A stretch of 64,000 bases of DNA from Temnothorax longispinosus (GCF_030848805.1 NC_092368.1:8874122-8938121), one strand, 5' to 3'; shown: positions 53,101-63,000, numbered from the stretch's first letter. A program made the numbers and translations. Notes: generated from the sequence alone by a model not told the origin.

Positions 53101-53747
53101 CAAAAACGGGGGTGGGGGTGAACCTAAGTTCGCGTGGAAAGTGTATGCGTGAATTATTTCGACATATTTATTAGTCATTTATGCCTTCCAATACTCAAAA
53201 TAGCTGCTATATTTTTCGAACTTTTTTTGTTTATAACTTTTTAATCAAAAGCGACCCCCGACTAAAACCTTCTAAAGGTCACTCAGGAGGGTGACCTTGA
53301 CAACATATGTCAAGATCAAGGCCATCGGAGGTGGGTCCCCTAAACGGGATGTTTACCCAATTATTGAACTCTTATTTGGTTTCCATGGACGCACATAAGT
53401 CATGCAATGAAGAATACGGCCGATATTGTATGTAACTTTGACGAATATTCGACGATGCACTCTCCGACTTCACTTTGACTATCTGTCCATATTTCATGGA
53501 TTTCATGGATGAGATCTACTCCGATTCTTTTATTGTAAATTGATACGAGATATTTTAATATGTTAGTCATCGTTATTTATGGTTCTGAAAAAGGCCAAGT
53601 AAAACTCGAAACGTTAACATAATTGTATATTTTTATTAAAGTTATTAAATTTATTTTCAACATCCTTTATCTGCTCAAAATTTGGCCGTTTTTGATTATT
53701 TAGCTGTTTTGGTTAGTCGAGCGAGATCATATTGTCAGAGTTTAACG

Positions 53748-55110
53748 ATTTGAAATGCCGTGCGTTTGACATTAAATTGTCAATGCGCATTGATAAGTTC
53801 GTTCTTCATTATTTGGACTATCTTGATGGCAAAGTGAAACTGGCTTCTAACGAACAAGATCTGCCATTAATAAAAGAAAGAGATTTAAAAGGCAGAAAGA
53901 TTATTAATAAGGATGAATTTGAATCACGCATTTAAAGTTCTCGAGAATCCGAATTTAGTTTTGAGGCTAGCGGGTTGGAAACAACATCTGATTACGAACT
54001 ACATAGAAGTACGGAAAACACCCAACATGATAATGGAATCGACATACCACACAATGACAGCGAGACTCCTCAAATTGGCAATAAAGAGCAAAAATTGACA
54101 GAGACAGAAATATAATGCAAAATTCGATACGTTTTTACACTCTGTCGGTTTTAGCTGTTTATGACTAATTGAAGAAGTCTCACTATTATTGTCCAATATA
54201 TTTATTTCATTACCGTACGGTAATTATCATGTGTAAAAACGTATCGAATTTTATCAACGATGAGACCGATGCGGATTGTGAGGACAGTTTGACAAGTGAT
54301 TCCTTCATAGGTGATAAAAACGTCCAATCGAGTACGGCTAATAACTGTAACATTTGGAATACGTGTGAAAATTGGCGTGGGAAAGCCGGAAAGGAATCGA
54401 GCATCGCTAAGCCAAAAGAATCTCCGGTCAAAAAAAGAGCAAACCTTCATATTTGGATATATGCCCGGAATGGGAATATATTAAAGATACAAAGGTCTCA
54501 AAACTTTCAGTATTTAAAAATGGCTTGTTTTGCGAGCCTGTAATTATGGGAAAGTTTAGGCTCAACCTAAAGAAAACTTGTGCGTTTGATTCGTTGTTTC
54601 AAATAATCATGAGCGCGATGGCATCAAATCAAGTCTATTGCGAGATACTTAAGAAATCGAATAATCAGACCATACGATTGGCTCTAAAAGTACTAACAGG
54701 CAAGCAAAAACTCACGATAGTTGATTACCGAGAGAGAGCAGACATACTTTCCAAAATGGGACTATTCAAAATAGAATCGTTCACAAGAACAATAAAGCGC
54801 ATGGATACTGAGTGTAACGTTGCCCACTTAGCTCAATATGTTTTTAAAGATATATCGAGCCACAAAACAAAAGTTTTCTGCCAATGCGGATATAATTTTG
54901 ACACGCAAAGCATTACTCTCAGCATCAATGTTGACTTAATATTTTGTTACGGTTTTGGTTTTATGCAGCAGGCAATAGATGACGGACATAAAACAAAACA
55001 GACATGTCAAAAGTGCAGCACGCTCATTGAAGACGAAATAGAATATGGGCCGCACGTGATTATTAATACTAGTGTTGTAACTGATGACAGGTACACTAGG
55101 ACCAAAGATA
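53748..55110 (+). pseudogene. MULE-like transposase/protease-like gene, 3' part
   Basis: After the Penelope element the gene resumes with LKCRAFDIKLSMRIDKFVLH and YLDYLDGK (53745-53840). A gap with frame changes is followed by WNTCENWRGKAGKES (54355), then an open 229-codon segment from 54453: SVFKNGLFCEPVIMGKF, NLKKTCAFDSLFQIIMSAMA, and VFCQCGYNFDTQSI with a later TCQKCSTLIEDE. The N..(K)TCAFDSL stretch resembles the Asn/Cys box of ubiquitin-specific-type cysteine peptidases (N-T-C-x-x-D/N-S), but without the His and Asp parts I cannot say that it is a protease. Paired CxC/CxxC cysteines may bind zinc. The frame is interrupted near 55110 by the GC-rich insertion, so the C-terminus is missing. 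Confidence 0.5.
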
Positions 55111-55560
55111 TTTCCGGGGAGCGGGCGCGTGGGCGGAGTTAACCACGCGCCCGCAGCCGACCACGGTCAGCACCCCCGGAGGTAGGGGTGGCGGTTTGGG
55201 GTTAGTCCCCCCCAATCCGCCACAACAATATAGGTTTGTCCGTCAGGACAGTGGGGAGGGGGCTCACAGAGCCTCCTCTCCGTAAGGACACACAGGCGTG
55301 GGGAGGTCTCGGACGGTATGCTTATGCGATTCCCGAGGTCTCCCTTCAATAGCGCCGAGAGGGACTCGTGAGAGTTTTAGCCGGTAGGCCATGCACGTAG
55401 TATCTCCGCGATGTACGTGCATGGAATCCGGCACTCCCCCCGCCTCTCCCCGGAGGTGGGGGGTCTTTCCCCTTGAGGGCCACTGGGAAAACCTTCGGGA
55501 GTTAGCTCTGGCGCTCCTGAAGGGACCCCAGTGGATGAAGATGTGTTATACCGATGCCAT
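55111..55560. mobile_element. GC-rich insertion, possible non-LTR retrotransposon 3' end
   Basis: About 450 bp of sharply higher GC begins at GGGGAGCGGGCGCGTGGGCG and ends before GATGCCATATAATTATTGCC. It contains TTTTAGCCGGTAGGCCATGC and mirrored ATGCACGTAG/CTACGTGCAT-like words. The TTTTAG(C/T)(C/G)GGT(A/G)GG word reminds me of 3' UTRs of R1/R2-type insect non-LTR elements, which are often 5'-truncated. No coding remnant or target duplication was found, so the assignment is tentative. Confidence 0.35.
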
Positions 55561-56264
55561 ATAATTATTGCCTATCATGGTTCCCGTCATCTCTGAACAC
55601 TTATATGCCACTAAGTTGGTCCAGAAATGTATGGTGCCTTTTAAAATTGTGGATTTGCATGGGTCTCCACGGGACGATGACACTTAATAAAAACGGAAAT
55701 TTAACTGGAGCATGATTGATTTGCGAAGAAAGCGTTCTACAATGTTTAAGTTTTTTGACTTTGTGATTGCGGTACGTCTCCATGTTTGATTGATTGCGAT
55801 TTGACCCCGATATATGTTAGTTTATTAATTATTTGCTTAATTGACAATTTTAATGAAGTCCGAGTATGGTACAAAACGTCAATTTAATAAATCTTGATAC
55901 AAGTTAAAATTGTTGTAACATCGATTAATGCTCGTATATTGGTCCTACTCCTCATTATAACATTTTATAACAAAAAATTACTTTTGTACTAAAAAAATAC
56001 GTTTAAAGGAAAGGCTACGCATTGAAAACATTATAAAAAAAAACAATACAAAAAACATAAATACGAAGCAGATAAAGAAATATAAATAACTAAAAAAAAT
56101 ATAAAAAATGAAAATAAAAAATATAAAAACAAAAAATGAATAAAATATAAAAAAAATAAAAAACAAAATTTATAAAAATAAAACAAAAAGAATGGAGCCA
56201 AGTCTTACCACGGCCCCGTCGGCTTTGGGTAATGCTGAGAGTAAGAAATATTGTGTAACTAAGA
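55561..56264. other. AT-rich spacer
   Basis: No gene is seen. An A-rich AAAATATAAAAA tract (55980-56190) is low-complexity. ATGCCACTAAGTTGGTCCAGAA at 55607-55627 resembles GCCACTAAGTTGGTCTGCGA in the Penelope arms (about 52110), so a decayed Penelope arm fragment may be present. Confidence 0.4.
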
Positions 56265-56590
56265 TTTAATAAACCCAAGTTGCAGTATCTTTATAAAAAA
56301 AAAACTCAAGTGATACGTATGTTTGCATTCCAATTTAATAAAATTATTAAATTGCGCTACTTACGTGTGTATTATCTCGAAAAATAACTATTGTACATTT
56401 AAAAATCAAATTCAAGAAGTAGCATCTATACAAAAAAAATAGTTAAATAAAACTCAAGTAGTACGTATCTTTGTATTCCCATTCAAGAGTTTTCCTATTC
56501 CAACCCAAGTGCTAGTAGCTTTAATTCTTCTTTTAAAAAATAATATAAAATTGTGTTACCCTATTCAAACCCAAAGTGATATGTAAAAAT
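56265..56590. repeat. CAAGT(A/G)(G/A)TA-type short satellite
   Basis: Loose ~85-bp units with AACTCAAGTGATACGTATGT, AACTCAAGTAGTACGTATCT and CCAAGTGCTAGTAGCTTTAA. The last word recurs at 30095 (GGTGGTAGTAGCTTTAATTT), linking the two loci. Confidence 0.55.
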
Positions 56591-56654
56591 TAATACAATT
56601 TAAAAAACTTTTCAAATTTTAGTTTAAAAAACTTGGCCCTGCTAGATATTTAAA

Positions 56655-56866
56655 TATGCGGTAATGTTACCTTAATACTTTTATGCACAGAATAATGAGA
56701 CGAATCAATTGATATGAAAAAAAGACAGTTGCTTTTAAGAAAAAGTATGCAGATGCGTGTTGCAAATTACATATTTTTTCTTAAAGGAACTATGCTTTTT
56801 TTTATACCACGTGATTCGTCTCATTATTCTGTGCATAAAAGTATTAAGGTAACATTACCGCAAACT
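56655..56866. mobile_element. Palindromic MITE (TGCGGTAATGTTACCTTAAT ends)
   Basis: TGCGGTAATGTTACCTTAAT and CTTTTATGCACAGAATAATG at the left are exactly mirrored at the right (CATTATTCTGTGCATAAAAG, ATTAAGGTAACATTACCGCA). The arms of about 53 bp enclose an AT-rich loop. Confidence 0.85.
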
Positions 56867-56869
56867 TAA

Positions 56870-57280
56870 TGTTTTACAAGATATTTTGTATTTTATGTCA
56901 AAATACTAAAACTTTCAAGCCTTATAATTCCAAAAGTTCTTAATGAAAAAATACTTTCTTATAGTGTTTTGGAAAGCCCTCGAGATAAGCTACAAGAATA
57001 TGTAATAAAAAGTAGGTGGTTCTATTTAAAAAATTGAAAGTGACCTTTACGTGACTTTCAAGCAACTATTTAAGGTGAAACTAATGACACCATCTTATGT
57101 ACCCCTTGAAACCAAACAACTTTTGTCTGAAACAATTTTTCCAATCTTTTTTACTTTAAGAGATATTCAGCTGAATCACTTAAAATGATACACCCTGTAT
57201 ATATATACATATATATATTATAATAATATATATATATTATGTCACCTAAAATAATTTAGTTAAAACTAGAATTAACCGAC
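56870..57280. other. AT-rich spacer with TA microsatellite
   Basis: ATGATACACCCTGTATATAT at 57186 leads into a TATATA tract to about 57240. ACACCCTGTATA is a common terminal motif of insect transposons, but no element could be delimited. No gene is visible. Confidence 0.5.
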
Positions 57281-57284
57281 CGCT

Positions 57285-58059
57285 TTAATAAATTCGCGTG
57301 AACGGGGATAGTTTCGCCCCGGAGGCAAGATTTGCGATACTCGAAGGACCAGAGGGGGGTTGTCGCTTTCCCCTCACGACTATCAATTGTTTAGCGCGAA
57401 AGCAGAAACGCATGCAACGAAATATTAAGCGAAGCGACTCACCGTGTCGGCCGTCGTCCCCGTGATTCCGCCAATCCTCGTCCTGTCCCCTGAACTTGGC
57501 CGCTCCGTGGGTCTCGTTCGGCATGCGATGGCAAAACTCGTGCAAGCAAGCAAACGGTGGAGAGCAAGCGATAGAGCAGGCAGGAAAAAGCAGTAGGAGA
57601 CGTGCGCACTCCCGGTTGAGCAAGGCGGCAAAGGCGATTCCGTGATGCGTTTTGCCCGGCGAACGTGTGCCGTAAGACGGCTCTTAGACTATGTGTGTGT
57701 GTGTGCCGCACGGCGGCTTGACGAGAAGTTCTGATGAGAGGTGTGTCCTCTCCGACTATTTGACGATGAGTGTCTTCTCCCCGCGGTCCTGGAACATGTC
57801 GCTGCGGGCGAGTAGTTGTTCCCTTTCCGGGGGGGGGGGTGGTGGTGGATACCGTCGGCGGATGGGCGATGGCAGCACCGACAGGTGAGTCGCATGATTT
57901 GGCTGATCGCGATCCGCCGACGTTTCGCGCGAGAATTACAAACGACTTATGCAACTAGGTATAAACGATAAATGAATACATGAACATGAAGTAACTATGC
58001 TATTTACAAGGCGATACGCCGAACATACCGCCCACCAAAATACGACGTATTTTCTACGC
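57285..58059 (-). other. BEL/Pao 3' non-coding region
   Basis: Directly downstream (minus strand) of the BEL polyprotein. TTTTGGTGGGCGG at about 58030-58043 may be a polypurine tract, followed by TATGTTCGGCGTATCGCC, which might begin an LTR. I could not match this to any sequence upstream of the ORF, so an LTR is not proven. Open frames here (for example 57439-57954, minus) are Ser/Pro/Arg-rich, overlap others and look non-coding. A GGGGGGGGGG run lies near 57829. Confidence 0.4.
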
Positions 58060-61000
58060 TTAAATAGATTCCTCTGGCGAAGTGTCCATCGGCAGTGGGC
58101 ACAACTTCACCAGAGGACGAGTAAGCACGCCATCCGCCATCCGCACCGTAGCGACCCGAGCGACGCCGTCACGGCCCGGGTGCAGTTCCACGATTCGCCC
58201 TCGCCTCCATTGCAAGGGAGGGGCGTTTTCGCCCTTTACCAGGACCAGTGTGTCCTTTTTTACCGTAGGTGCCGATTGCAACCACTTCGGTCGCTGTTGG
58301 AGGGTGTGCAAGTATTCATCATGCCACCTCTTCCAGAACTGCTGGTGCATATGTTGCATCAGTTGCCACCGATCGAGTCTGTTCATCGGCACCGGGTTCA
58401 GGTCAGGGTGTGGAACCGCCACGAGAGGCTCCAGGGTGAGGAAGTGCTCCGGGGAGAGCACCCCGAGGTCGCTGGGATCTGAACTGGTGGGACAGAGGGG
58501 TCTGGAGTTCAGGATAGCTTCTACTTGGGTTATGAGCGTACTGAACTCCTCCACGGTGAAGATCTGTGTCCCCACTACTCGCTTCAAGTGGGTCTTCATC
58601 GATTTGACCCCGGCTTCCCAAAGGCCACCGAAATGCGGTGCCGAGGGGGGGTTGAAGGCCCACTGGATGTGCTCCCGTTCCGAGGCGGCCTGCATGCAGC
58701 CGACGAGCTCCCGTTGAGCTCCAACAAAGTTGGTGCCGCAGTCGCTGTATATTCGCGAGCAACGGCCGCGTCTAGCGATGAAGCGCCTCAGGGCTGACAG
58801 GAACGATTCTGTAGATAGAGAAAAGGCGAGCTCTAGGTGAACTGCCTTGGTTGCGAAGCAGACAAAAAGGCACACGTAGGCCTTGAACGGGGTTGCTCCG
58901 CGGGAACGACGATTGTAGACTGGGAATGGCCCAGCGTAGTCGACTCCGGTGATCGAAAAGGGCTTAGCCTGACGTACTCGATCTAACGGTAGGTCCGCCA
59001 TGGGCGGTTGCATCGGGCGTGGATTCGCCCTGAAGCACCGATAGCAGCGCGATAGGCAGCGTTTAATGGCCTGATGGGCCCCCAGGATCCAGAAGTTTTG
59101 TGACAGGATATAATGCAACGATCGACGTCCCGGATGCAGATGTAGGCGGTGGGTGCGCTCTACTATAAGTTCCGTGAGTCGATGTCGATTAGGCAGCAAT
59201 GCCGGGTGTTTAGCCTCGTATGAGATGGCGGAATGGGTAAGCCTGCCGCCCACCCTGAGGACTCCGCGACCATCTAAGAAGGGGGCGAGTTTTCGCAGAG
59301 GTTTGGAGCAACTCTGATTGCGTCTTAAACTACCGATATCCTCTGCGAAGCAACGAGATTGCACAAGTTTGACGAGGTATAACAAGGTCGAGTGAAATTC
59401 GATTTGATTCACGACGAGAGTGAGCGCGTTTGATCTAGTTTTGGTAGCGAATCGGAGGCAATACGCGAACACTCTGACGAGTTTGTCTAACGACGAGAAG
59501 CGATCGAGAAGCGAATCGACAACAGTAATGGAATCTACATCATCCGCAGGATTTGTGGAAACAAAGGCGCGAGAATTTTCTTCCTCCTCGGGAAGATCCT
59601 CAGCTTCCAATGTCGTTTCTTGAGTGGGTTCGAATTCGACGAGCCACGCAGGACCGGTCCACCACAGCGGGTGATCGACTAGTTCCTGGGGGAATAAGCC
59701 CCTTGAGCAACAATCAGCGGGGTTAGATTTGGTATCGACATGTTTCCAGCAGAAAATGTTAGTGTTAGACTGGATGCGTGCGACACGATTACGCACGAAC
59801 GTCTTCCAACGGTGCGGAGCCGAGCGTATCCACGCGAGGGTAACCTCAGAATCCGACCAGGCGTATGTGTCGTCGACGGCAACTTTAGGTCGGAGAATTT
59901 TCTCGACATATTCCAACAAATCTGACAGCAGGACCGCCGCGGAAAGTTCGAGTCTCGGTAAGGTGATGGCCTTGAGTGGGGCCACCTTTGATTTGGCGAT
60001 GAGCATGCGGATTATCACCCCATTCTCGGTGACAAGTCTAATATATACAACGGCTCCGTAGCCCTGCTCGCTCGCGTCACAAAATCCGTGGATTTCTCGC
60101 CTGAATACCTTATTTATGACCGCGATAGTACGAGGTATACGAATGGAGGCTAACGCGGAGAGCTCCGACTTGTATCTTTCCCATTTAGAACATATCTCTG
60201 AGGGAGGCCTGTCGTCCCACTCTACTTTAAGCATCCAGAGTTGCTGGATCAATCGTTTGGCCATGAATGTAAGCGGAGTCAGGAACCCCAATGGATCAAA
60301 GATGCGAGCTAATTCGGAGAGAATGGTGCGTTTGGTGCAATCTCTGTCCAACGGGTTGACTTGAAATCCAAAGTCGTCCGTTTGAGGGTACCAACGAAGT
60401 CCAAGGACCTTAAGAAACTGGTCTTCCGGCGATTCAAAGGATAGTAACGATTGGCTGCAAAGTTCCGGATCCAGATCAGCTAAGACCGACGGATGGCTAC
60501 TAGCCCATTTTCTGAGTTCGAAGCCGGCAGTTTTAAGCAAGGCTTGTAGTTGCCGCTGAAGCTCGCGAGCCTTCTCTACTGACTCGACACTCGTCACCAC
60601 ATCGTCGACGTAGACGCTCTCTTTCAAGGCAGCCGCGGCCAATGGGTATCTCGTTTTGCCTTCGGCCGCTAGCTTTAACATGCAAGCAATTGCTATGAAT
60701 GGAGAGCATGTCAATCCGAAAATGACAGTCAGCAAAAGGTAGTCCGAGATCGGATCGTTTTCTGAGAAACGCCACACTATTCGTTGATAGTCACAATGAC
60801 CGAGTTCGACCAATATCTGAAGGAACATCTGTCTGACATCCGCGGTGAGCGCCACGAGGCCGAGCCGGAACATCAATAATATCACAACTATGTCTGATTG
60901 TAATTTGGGACCGGATCGCAACATTTGATTCAGCGAGACGCCGTTCAGATCCTTAGCCGATCCATCAAATACGACGCGCAATTTCGTAGTCGTGCTATCC

Positions 61001-63000
61001 GACTTGAATACCCCATGATGGGGTAGGTAAAAGTCAGGTCCGTCCACTGGGAACGGCTGCTTGATCAATTTCATATAGCCATTATCTAAGTAATCCTGCA
61101 TGAATTTGTTGTAATTTATTTTGAATTCTTTATCCGCTTTGAAGCGACGCTCAAGTGCGCGAAATCTGTTCACGGCTACTTGACGCGTGCCAACGAAACA
61201 AGGTTTGTCCTTTATGAAAGGATACGATATTACAAATCGACCAGATACATCGCGACGCGTGGTCTGCGCAAATAATTCCTCGCAACGTTTATCTTCCTGT
61301 GAATACGGCGGAGCCGTGGAAATCTCGTCTAACTGCCAAAATCGACTGAGAGACGCGTCTAATGAATCGAGAGTCAGGAACGAGTGTGTAGACCGAGATG
61401 CCTGAGTCGATACCGAACCGACTAGAACCCAACCGAAAATGGAATTAAAGGCGTCTGGTTCGCCCTTCTTCCCTACGCGACGACCGTCTCGAAGCAATGA
61501 CGTAAAGATCTCTGCGCCGATTAAGATATCGATGGGACCCGGTCGGTGATACTGCGGATCCGCAAGTTTCAATCCCTCTATGTGTTTCCACGCTCTTTGT
61601 TCGACTTGACTACTAGGTAATTGGGCGGAGATGCGTGGGAGAATCGTAGCCTTTATCGGAACGCGAGTAGTGCCATTACCCTGTACTTGAATCACGAGTG
61701 AGGTGCTGCCTCGAGTAGCAGCCGCCCTAGTATCATTAACCGCTAGAACTACCGTGCGACCTTTGGTTCGTCCGAAACCACCCCTTTGCATGCAGTTTTC
61801 CGAGATAAAGTTCAATTGACTAGCACTATCCAAAAGCATGCGAACAGGGAATGGATTCCCATGGACGTCGAGGGCTTCGGTCTGTACCGTTGACAGTAAT
61901 ACGGTCGAACTCGATTTCGCGACGCTGGTCATGGTGACGAGGGGCTCGTTATGTTGTGGCGACGAACTCTCCTCGGCGGCCGATTCAGAGGGGGCTCCGG
62001 TATCCGCCGGGGTGCCCACTGGACCCGAATTCCGTCCGAAGTGCAATAGGGTATGATGCCTAACCTGGCACGACCGGCACGTCCCCGTCGATGTGCAGTT
62101 GTTAGTGCCATGACCCGCGCGAAGGCAATTGAGACACAAATTCGCGGTTTTGGCCGTTGAATGCCTTTCCCGAGGGGATAATTTCAAGAATCGAGGGCAC
62201 TTAAACACGAGATGTTGCTCTTTGCACACCGGACACTCGGCAGTCTGAGTAGCAAGCGACGAGGCCGATGCGGATTTTTTTGCCAAAGGCGACTGTGACT
62301 TGATCGACATATTCGTGGGGCCCGATACGGACGCGAGAACCCGGCAGTGATCCGATAGGAACTTCGTGAGTTGCGCGTACTTTGGTATCTCCTCTGCCCG
62401 GTGTTCGGATTCGAATTTCTCGCGAAGCGAACGAGGTAGTTCTTCTAACAAGAATTTGAGGAGTAAATAGTCCCAAGAGTCCGTGGGGAACCCTAACAAG
62501 TTCAGTGCTCCGTTGAGCGCTTCTCCTTTCAATGAGGCTACCAGATATTGGTACTTCTCCATGGAGGAGATGCTCCGATTCTCGTGAATAGAAACGTTGA
62601 ACAACGCGATGAACGAGGGCCAAAGCGCGAGATCTCCCGAGAATTCCGGAAGTGAGATTTTGGGCAGTCGGATAGACGACGTTTGGACCGGGGCCTGAGC
62701 GGCCGCGGCGGCCGCTCGGTCGGCGCCCACAAATTTCTTATAACGCCCGATTACTCCGAAGCGTATCGTATCGAATTCTTTACGGATTGCGTCTTCCGCG
62801 GTAAACTCCTCGTCTGAGGAGTCTTGGATTATTTTGAGGTGAGCCGCCTCAAAATCCTTAATCAGTCCAGCCACGGTAGGGTATCTAACTAGGAAATTTG
62901 GCCTCTGTGCCTCATTGTCCACGGCGAGCATCGACAGCTCATGGATCTCCCTCATCCGCTGTATACACAGCTCGCGTTTAGTTATGTGACCTCGGCCCAT
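58060..63000 (-). CDS. BEL/Pao retrotransposon Gag-Pol polyprotein
   Basis: A single open frame of 1646 codons starting MGRGHITKREL at 63000. Order: Gag DUF1759-type region (residues about 110-165, LPKISLPEFSGDLALWPSF); three zinc-finger-like cysteine sets, CPVCKEQHLVFKC near 254, CLNCLRAGHGTNNC, CRSCQ; aspartic protease with LLDSASQLNFIS near 390; reverse transcriptase from about 675 (KLRVVFDGSA) with VYVDDVVTSVE near 797; RNase H (GFCDASEQGYGAVVYIR near 973, YAWSDSEVTLAW near 1050); integrase with zinc-binding CLSRCYRCF near 1317, GVDYAGPF, DCGTNFVGA and SAPHFGGLWEAGV near 1457; and a C-terminal DUF5641 region to the end (KDTLVLVKGENAPPLQWRRG). All catalytic acidic residues are present. The one oddity is Gag: after LVASLKGEALN the text jumps to ALNLLGFPTDSWD, and about 80-90 residues usual for DUF1759 seem missing in frame. 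Paired LTRs were not found. Confidence 0.92.
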   Translation of the reverse strand: MGRGHITKRELCIQRMREIHELSMLAVDNEAQRPNFLVRYPTVAGLIKDFEAAHLKIIQDSSDEEFTAEDAIRKEFDTIRFGVIGRYKKFVGADRAAAAAAQAPVQTSSIRLPKISLPEFSGDLALWPSFIALFNVSIHENRSISSMEKYQYLVASLKGEALNGALNLLGFPTDSWDYLLLKFLLEELPRSLREKFESEHRAEEIPKYAQLTKFLSDHCRVLASVSGPTNMSIKSQSPLAKKSASASSLATQTAECPVCKEQHLVFKCPRFLKLSPRERHSTAKTANLCLNCLRAGHGTNNCTSTGTCRSCQVRHHTLLHFGRNSGPVGTPADTGAPSESAAEESSSPQHNEPLVTMTSVAKSSSTVLLSTVQTEALDVHGNPFPVRMLLDSASQLNFISENCMQRGGFGRTKGRTVVLAVNDTRAAATRGSTSLVIQVQGNGTTRVPIKATILPRISAQLPSSQVEQRAWKHIEGLKLADPQYHRPGPIDILIGAEIFTSLLRDGRRVGKKGEPDAFNSIFGWVLVGSVSTQASRSTHSFLTLDSLDASLSRFWQLDEISTAPPYSQEDKRCEELFAQTTRRDVSGRFVISYPFIKDKPCFVGTRQVAVNRFRALERRFKADKEFKINYNKFMQDYLDNGYMKLIKQPFPVDGPDFYLPHHGVFKSDSTTTKLRVVFDGSAKDLNGVSLNQMLRSGPKLQSDIVVILLMFRLGLVALTADVRQMFLQILVELGHCDYQRIVWRFSENDPISDYLLLTVIFGLTCSPFIAIACMLKLAAEGKTRYPLAAAALKESVYVDDVVTSVESVEKARELQRQLQALLKTAGFELRKWASSHPSVLADLDPELCSQSLLSFESPEDQFLKVLGLRWYPQTDDFGFQVNPLDRDCTKRTILSELARIFDPLGFLTPLTFMAKRLIQQLWMLKVEWDDRPPSEICSKWERYKSELSALASIRIPRTIAVINKVFRREIHGFCDASEQGYGAVVYIRLVTENGVIIRMLIAKSKVAPLKAITLPRLELSAAVLLSDLLEYVEKILRPKVAVDDTYAWSDSEVTLAWIRSAPHRWKTFVRNRVARIQSNTNIFCWKHVDTKSNPADCCSRGLFPQELVDHPLWWTGPAWLVEFEPTQETTLEAEDLPEEEENSRAFVSTNPADDVDSITVVDSLLDRFSSLDKLVRVFAYCLRFATKTRSNALTLVVNQIEFHSTLLYLVKLVQSRCFAEDIGSLRRNQSCSKPLRKLAPFLDGRGVLRVGGRLTHSAISYEAKHPALLPNRHRLTELIVERTHRLHLHPGRRSLHYILSQNFWILGAHQAIKRCLSRCYRCFRANPRPMQPPMADLPLDRVRQAKPFSITGVDYAGPFPVYNRRSRGATPFKAYVCLFVCFATKAVHLELAFSLSTESFLSALRRFIARRGRCSRIYSDCGTNFVGAQRELVGCMQAASEREHIQWAFNPPSAPHFGGLWEAGVKSMKTHLKRVVGTQIFTVEEFSTLITQVEAILNSRPLCPTSSDPSDLGVLSPEHFLTLEPLVAVPHPDLNPVPMNRLDRWQLMQHMHQQFWKRWHDEYLHTLQQRPKWLQSAPTVKKDTLVLVKGENAPPLQWRRGRIVELHPGRDGVARVATVRMADGVLTRPLVKLCPLPMDTSPEESI

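Larger units (their letters stand above)
52152..53357. mobile_element. GGTAA foldback element, copy B
   Basis: The element starts GGTAAACATCCCG and ends CGGGATGTTTACC, flanked by the 8-bp duplication CAATTATT (52144-52151 and 53358-53365). The subterminal sequence (CCTTGACCTTGACATATGTT, TCAAGGTCACCCTCCTGAGT, GACCTTCAGAAGGTTTTA) is shared with copy A at 16664. The centre carries seven tandem 80-82-bp units and a set of palindromic GTTAAATAC sequences. There is no coding sequence. Confidence 0.88.
51718..53709. repeat. Penelope right terminal arm (split)
   Basis: Inverted partner of the left arm, present as 51718-52151 and 53366-53709, with foldback copy B in between. It has about 200 bp more than the left arm (51790-52010; GC-rich, near GCGGCCGAAGAGGACGACC). 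Toward the end CTGAAAAAGGCCAAGTAAAA and CGAAACGTTAACATAATTG form the hammerhead-like stretch. Confidence 0.75.
48895..53747 (-). mobile_element. Penelope-like retroelement with inverted terminal arms
   Basis: The 13-bp duplication TCAGAGTTTAACG is present at 48895-48907 and 53735-53747. The left arm (about 48904-49520) and right arm (51718-52151 plus 53366-53709) are inverted copies; for example CCGTTTTTGATTATTTAGC appears at 53686-53704 and as its complement at 48904-48922. Between them a degenerate RT and a GIY-YIG endonuclease are read on the minus strand. Penelope-like elements typically have terminal repeats in direct or inverted order and variable target duplications. The right arm is split by foldback copy B. 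Confidence 0.85.

Noticed and set aside
55978..56278. Minus-strand frames rich in Phe and Ile
   Set aside because: They arise from an A-rich low-complexity tract and would encode a poly-hydrophobic peptide without any motif.
57439..57954. 171-codon minus-strand open frame downstream of the BEL ORF
   Set aside because: Composition (Pro, Arg, Ser, Thr, His) follows from GC-rich and GT-repeat DNA, frames overlap on both strands and no motif is present; more likely UTR or LTR.
58082..58797. Plus-strand open frames opposite the BEL integrase
   Set aside because: They lie antisense to a well-supported polyprotein and have no motif.
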